Shown here: piece by piece, positions 6,250-9,709 of the stretch
Layout: each line of letters begins with the position of its first letter
How positions within the stretch are numbered: the stretch's first letter is position 1
NCBI GenBank assembly: GCA_022653215.1
Contig: JALCSJ010000082.1
Coordinates: forward strand, 1-9,709
Length of the DNA: 9,709 nt
Direction: 5' to 3'
Origin: Acidaminococcaceae bacterium
Lineage (GTDB): Bacteria > Bacillota > Negativicutes > Acidaminococcales > Acidaminococcaceae
Notes under the pieces: generated by a model
Databases searched by the model: none
The model's input: only the letters and a program-made list of their open reading frames with translations
What the model was told of the DNA's origin: nothing
Program-made: the position numbers and the translations under genes

Positions 6250-6516
6250 TTATTTACGTAATTCTAGTTTCTCAACGATTGTACGATAGCGCTCAATGTC
6301 TTTAGCCATTAAATAATTTAACAGACCACGACGTTGACCAACCATTTTCAGCAAACCACGCCGAGAGTGATGATCTTTTTTGTGTTCTTTTAAGTGAGCT
6401 GTCAAATAATTGATACGCTCAGTCAAAATAGCAATCTGCACTTCGGGAGAACCGGTATCAGCTTCGTTGATACGATAAGTTTGAATCAGTTCTTGTTTTC
6501 TCTCAGGTGTCATCAT
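6250..6516 (-). CDS. rpsO: 30S ribosomal protein S15
   Basis: Primary binder of the 16S rRNA central domain, early in assembly of the small subunit platform. The 88 aa match the family length. Diagnostic segments are NEADTGSPEVQIAILTERI, the basic HKKDHHSRRGLLKMVGQRRG and the tail ERYRTIVEKLELRK. The gene begins with two adjacent ATG codons. The strong AAGGAGG at 6532-6526 is 9 bases from the first and 12 from the second, so the first (6516) is chosen. It sits after ribF, as in many Firmicutes, but has its own promoter and terminator and a leader that may carry an S15 feedback site. Confidence 0.98.
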   Translation of the reverse strand: MMTPERKQELIQTYRINEADTGSPEVQIAILTERINYLTAHLKEHKKDHHSRRGLLKMVGQRRGLLNYLMAKDIERYRTIVEKLELRK

Positions 6517-6611
6517 GATGAGTTTCCTCCTTTATTTTCTTATTGCCCCAGCTGTAGCATCCGTTGGAGATTCGTAATGCCACGCAAAGGTTCCCGCTAC
6601 TTTCGTAACGC
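6517..6611 (-). promoter_or_regulatory. rpsO leader, candidate S15 autoregulatory RNA
   Basis: The leader of about 95 nt between the predicted start site and the rpsO ATG is structured. GTAGC (6600-6596) pairs with GCTAC (6558-6554), enclosing 37 bases with at least one internal hairpin (CGT/ACG around GGCATT) and a possible second (ATC/GAT). A stem closing two inner arms resembles the three-way junction that S15 recognises in 16S rRNA and in Firmicute rpsO leaders. Family knowledge makes autoregulation likely; the exact fold was not computed. Confidence 0.45.
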
Positions 6612-6617
6612 GTAAAG

Positions 6618-6646
6618 ATTATAGCATAGGCAGAAGAAAAAAACAA
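6618..6646 (-). promoter_or_regulatory. rpsO promoter with extended -10
   Basis: TGCTATAAT at 6626-6618 is an extended -10 element; the -35 box, 17 bases upstream, is the weak TTGTTT at 6646-6641, directly after the ribF stop codon. No terminator is seen between ribF and this promoter, so read-through from the upstream operon is also possible. Confidence 0.75.
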
Positions 6647-7576
6647 CTACCTAAACCTTCTTTTTATTAAAGCACAGTCTTTATCAATTTGCGTTTTCAA
6701 TTCTTCCAGACTGGCAAATTTGATTTCTGGGCGGATAAATTCATGAAGGTATACTCTAATCTCCCGTCCGTATAAATTGCCTTTATAATCGAACAAATGA
6801 GCCTCTAAATGGGTTTGTCCGACACCAAAGGTGGGGTTATTCCCAATATTAATCATTGCAGCATAAACTTCATCATCTATTTCTACTTTACCGGCATAAA
6901 CACCAAACGCCGGCATAGCGATATTAGTATCCGTTAAATTAATATTGGCAGTGGGATAGTCCATAGTACGGCCTCTCTGGTCACCTGCAACTACAACCCC
7001 TGCAATGCTGTAATCTCTTCCCAGCATGGCGTTGGCTTTGGCCACATTGCCTTTATTAATAGCTTTGCGAATGTGAGTGCTACTGATAACTTCACGCTTT
7101 AACGTCAAAAGCTTACTGACCAAAACCGTAAAATCATAAGTCTTTCCTGCTGCCTGCAAGCTTTGAACATTGCCCAAGCCCCCAGCTCCGTAGGTATAGT
7201 TCTCCCCTACGGCAACTGCTTTCACATTAGCATCATGGAGCATTTTAAGGAACTCATCTCCCGACATCTGAGCAAAAGCCTGATTAAAAGGGATATTAAC
7301 CAAAATATCAACATTTAAAGCCTGAAGCAATTTTATTTTTGTAGGCCTGTCGATAATTCTTTCGGGAACTAATTCCGGCATGATTTTAGACATAGGGTGA
7401 TTGCTGAAAGTAAAAACCATCAGCTGGTATCCTCTGGCTCTAGCAAATTTTTTCGCCGCACCAATGACATCCTGGTGTCCAAGATGAATACCATCAAAAG
7501 TACCTAGTGCACAAGCACTATAACCCAATTTTGTATGTTTTAATTGATCAATACTTGAAATTATTTGCATCTTCAC
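6647..7576 (-). CDS. ribF: Bifunctional riboflavin kinase / FAD synthetase
   Basis: Phosphorylates riboflavin to FMN and adenylates FMN to FAD in the cytoplasm. The 309 aa are the usual length. The N-terminal FAD synthetase domain shows GTFDGIHLGH (25-34) and SSTHIR (165-170), nucleotidyltransferase motifs. The C-terminal riboflavin kinase domain shows GRTMDYPTANI (202-212), GVYAGKV (225-231), INIGNNPTFG (242-251) and the LYGREIRVYLHEFIRPE stretch near 268-284. The kinase motif has MDY where GF is common before PTAN, a mild variant. The start is GTG at 7576, overlapping the truB stop as GTGA, with AGGA 6 bases before it. An ATG two codons later is possible but has a 12-base spacing. Confidence 0.96.
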   Translation of the reverse strand: MKMQIISSIDQLKHTKLGYSACALGTFDGIHLGHQDVIGAAKKFARARGYQLMVFTFSNHPMSKIMPELVPERIIDRPTKIKLLQALNVDILVNIPFNQAFAQMSGDEFLKMLHDANVKAVAVGENYTYGAGGLGNVQSLQAAGKTYDFTVLVSKLLTLKREVISSTHIRKAINKGNVAKANAMLGRDYSIAGVVVAGDQRGRTMDYPTANINLTDTNIAMPAFGVYAGKVEIDDEVYAAMINIGNNPTFGVGQTHLEAHLFDYKGNLYGREIRVYLHEFIRPEIKFASLEELKTQIDKDCALIKRRFR

Positions 7577-8451
7577 TCAACTTCCTGTGGGATATTTACT
7601 ATTTTATGACCTCTCACTTTACCATCTTTTGCCAAAGCAAGACCCAACACCAGGCCATCGGTAGTGACTAATTTATACAAAGTCCCTTCCGTAATATTTT
7701 GCAGCGTAGTAGGTACTCCCTGAGCAATACGTCTGCCCTGCAGAGGGTTAACCGTAAGAACGGGGAAATCCATAATGGCAGTTTCCCATGGGAGAATACA
7801 GCTTGCCTGATCAGCAGCAATTTCTTCCAAAGTATGAGCGTTATCCAATGTGAATCTACCAACTTGCCGCCGCAAAAGAAAGCTCATGGTTCCTTCCATG
7901 CCCAAACGTCCTGCAATGTCTTCTGCCAGGGTTCTGATGAATGTACCTTTGGAACAGACTACATCTACCAGCATAGTGGCACCGGCATAATCAAGAAGGT
8001 CTAATTTATAAATAAATATATTTCTTGGCTGACGCTCTACTTCGATTCCCTTTCTGGCCAGCTTATAAAGTTTTTGTCCTTTATAGTTAATAGCTGAATA
8101 CATTGGAGGAATTTGTTGAGTAGCACCCAAAAAACTTTGTAAACACTTTAAAATTGTTTCTTTCTCTAATTTTTTTACAGGGGAAGTTGCAATTACATCG
8201 CCTTCAGCATCACCTGTGGATGTCTTCATGCCAAAGGTAATTTCTGCCCTATATGTTTTGCTTTCTGCCACAGCATATTCCAAGAATTTGGTAGCTTTCC
8301 CTACAAAAACAGGTAATACCCCTGCTGCCATAGGATCTAAAGTCCCGCTGTGACCGATTTTTTTCATATTAAGAATCTTGCGCAAAGTCGCCACTACATC
8401 ATGGCTAGTCATGGCCGGTGGTTTTAAAACATTATAGATACCGTCTAACAT
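7573..8451 (-). CDS. truB: tRNA pseudouridine(55) synthase
   Basis: Converts U55 in the T loop of most tRNAs to pseudouridine. The 292 aa match the family. GIYNVLKPPAMTSHDVV (4-20) opens the catalytic domain; D39 in GHSGTLDP is the catalytic aspartate. QIPPMYSA (113-120), INYKGQKLYKLARKG (121-135) and CSKGTFIRTLAEDIAGRLG (166-184) are further TruB signatures. A C-terminal domain follows from about residue 225. The ATG at 8451 overlaps the end of nrnA by 7 nt without a good ribosome site of its own, suggesting coupled translation. The 3' end overlaps ribF by 4 nt. Confidence 0.97.
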   Translation of the reverse strand: MLDGIYNVLKPPAMTSHDVVATLRKILNMKKIGHSGTLDPMAAGVLPVFVGKATKFLEYAVAESKTYRAEITFGMKTSTGDAEGDVIATSPVKKLEKETILKCLQSFLGATQQIPPMYSAINYKGQKLYKLARKGIEVERQPRNIFIYKLDLLDYAGATMLVDVVCSKGTFIRTLAEDIAGRLGMEGTMSFLLRRQVGRFTLDNAHTLEEIAADQASCILPWETAIMDFPVLTVNPLQGRRIAQGVPTTLQNITEGTLYKLVTTDGLVLGLALAKDGKVRGHKIVNIPQEVE

Positions 8452-9407
8452 GCCATGGCCCGCACTTCTTTTATTATTTCAGACAATAATAAATTTTTGG
8501 CTTCTGCCAAAGGTTTGTTAATAGTGCAGCCGGCAGCTTTTTGATGTCCACCACCCTGGAAAAGCAAAGCTACCTTACTAACGTCAAGACTTCTGGACCG
8601 CATACTGATTCTGGTTACAGCCTTTTCTACTTCTTTAAACATTATAGCAACTTCTACCCCTTCAATATAACGGGGATAAGAAATAAAACTCTCCGTGCTT
8701 ACATCTTCATCATACAATTCATTAGACAATTCAATTGTAGCTACTTTATTTTCTGCCCAAAACTGCATAGTGGCCAGAACCTTGGGTAACAGTTCCATAA
8801 CTGCTTTGGATTTCATTTCTACATTATCAGAAATCACATTAGGCTCTACCCCAAATTCCACCAAATCCGCTGCAACCCGCATACAGTTAGGAGTTGTATT
8901 GGAGTACTTGAAATAACCACAATCAGTAACAATGGCAACATAGATACATGTAGCCATTGTCAAAGTCATTTTTACAGGCATGATTTGTACTAATTCATAA
9001 ATCATTTGTCCTACAGCTGATGCTTTGTCGTTTAACCATAAATAATCAGCATAATGAGTATTGGAAATATGATGATCAATATTCAAAATAGGTGCTTTTA
9101 CGCACTCTTGGACAATACCGATTCTATCAAGAGAACTGGCATCTACCACTATCAGCAAATCAGCAGGATAATTAGTTCCTGCCTTAGGTCTCACATAAGA
9201 GTCAACTCCCGGGACAAACTGCAGATGACTGCCTACCTTGTCATCTACCATAACGGTAACATTTTTGCCCACTTGTTTAAGGGCCTCTGCTAACGCCAAA
9301 GTAGAACCGGTGGTATCCCCATCCGGTCCTATATGGCTTACTATTATTATATTTTTTTGGGTTTTTAGCAGCTCCCAAGTTTCTTCACAAGAAATTTCTT
9401 TACTCAT
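8445..9407 (-). CDS. nrnA: DHH family oligoribonuclease / pAp phosphatase NrnA
   Basis: Degrades short oligoribonucleotides (nanoRNA) and, in characterised members, removes the 3' phosphate of pAp. With the chosen start the protein is 320 aa, the normal size. The metal-binding DHH domain has SHIGPDGD (24-31; H25, D29, D31), VVDAS (87-91), DHH (111-113) and TDCGYF (161-166). The DHHA1 domain ends in GGGHQKAAG (285-293), the substrate-binding motif. A longer frame starts at ATG 9422, but GAGGA lies correctly before ATG 9407 and nothing comparable lies before 9422, so 9407 is preferred. It overlaps the rbfA stop by 8 nt. Its place between rbfA and truB is common in Firmicutes. Confidence 0.95.
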   Translation of the reverse strand: MSKEISCEETWELLKTQKNIIIVSHIGPDGDTTGSTLALAEALKQVGKNVTVMVDDKVGSHLQFVPGVDSYVRPKAGTNYPADLLIVVDASSLDRIGIVQECVKAPILNIDHHISNTHYADYLWLNDKASAVGQMIYELVQIMPVKMTLTMATCIYVAIVTDCGYFKYSNTTPNCMRVAADLVEFGVEPNVISDNVEMKSKAVMELLPKVLATMQFWAENKVATIELSNELYDEDVSTESFISYPRYIEGVEVAIMFKEVEKAVTRISMRSRSLDVSKVALLFQGGGHQKAAGCTINKPLAEAKNLLLSEIIKEVRAMAC

Positions 9408-9709
9408 GTTTTTTATCCTCATCTTTGATTTTCTTTAAAAGTTCATCAATATGAGAACTATATTCCATGGAAGTATCCCTGTGTAAACTTAAAATCGGGG
9501 CAACCCTTAAGCTAATGCGTTTGGCTATTTCCGAGCGGAAATAACCAAGTGCACTGTTTAAGCCTTTCCAGGCATCATCTTGCTGTTCTTTAGTACCATA
9601 CAGACTGACAAAGACCTTAGCGTAGCTTAAATCCCTGCTTACTTCTACAGACGTAACTGTTACAAATTGGACTCTAGGGTCTTTTACATCTCTGATTAAC
9701 ATATTACTT
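9400..9709 (-). CDS. rbfA: Ribosome-binding factor A, C-terminal part (runs off right edge)
   Basis: Late 30S maturation factor acting on the 5' helix region of 16S rRNA. The window holds about 103 codons; the frame stays open to the right edge, reading SNMLIRDVKDPRVQFVTVTS from there. The methionine at 9702 is therefore internal, since RbfA proteins have about 20 residues before the conserved KDPR. Other signatures are LSYAKVFVSLYG, LNSALGYFRSEIAKRISLR and the end APILSLHRDTSMEYSSHIDELL. It lies upstream of nrnA and truB in the conserved order. Confidence 0.95.
   Translation of the reverse strand, partial: SNMLIRDVKDPRVQFVTVTSVEVSRDLSYAKVFVSLYGTKEQQDDAWKGLNSALGYFRSEIAKRISLRVAPILSLHRDTSMEYSSHIDELLKKIKDEDKKHE

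Noticed and set aside
9422..9422. ATG at 9422 as start of nrnA
   Set aside because: It has no ribosome site, whereas GAGGA is well placed before the ATG at 9407.

Overview
All recognised genes in this window lie on the minus strand, so the map reads right to left. The AT-rich sequence, strong AAGGAGG-type ribosome binding sites, a canonical T-box leader and the order rbfA-nrnA-truB-ribF-rpsO point to a Firmicute (Bacillota). The carboxynorspermidine pathway genes and general protein style would suit an anaerobic gut lineage such as Negativicutes, but this placement is an inference.

Right part (9709 to 6250): the tail of the conserved ribosome maturation and RNA processing operon. It holds rbfA (5' end outside the window), nrnA, truB and ribF, joined by short overlaps of 8, 7 and 4 nt. 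rpsO follows, with its own extended -10 promoter, a structured leader that may bind S15, and a strong terminator.

Middle part (6172 to 3518): an independent two-gene polyamine operon with its own TTGACG-17-TAAAAT promoter and a roughly 137-nt leader. The first gene, carboxynorspermidine synthase, begins at a TTG codon; a 28-codon upstream frame ends on that codon in a TTGA overlap. The second gene, nspC, starts on the base after the first gene's stop codon. A long hairpin ends the operon. The two enzymes would turn aspartate semialdehyde plus a diamine into norspermidine or spermidine.

Left-middle part (3450 to 624): an accessory segment with two single genes. One is an AAA_14/DUF4143 ATPase behind a duplicated promoter with 33-bp spacing and ahead of a long terminator hairpin. 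The other is a 12-segment MFS transporter. Between them is a dyad-rich stretch carrying three copies of TTGGCRTA, either an operator or a relic of an insertion sequence end.

Left end (627 to 1): the promoter, threonine T-box leader and first 108 codons of thrS. The thrS -35 box contains the stop codon of the MFS gene, and no terminator separates them, so the T-box attenuator would also act on MFS transcripts.

Most of the window is ordinary core genome. I did not find a clear new multi-gene system. The observations most worth checking are the upstream frame at the polyamine operon, the duplicated ATPase promoter, and the repeats before the MFS gene.
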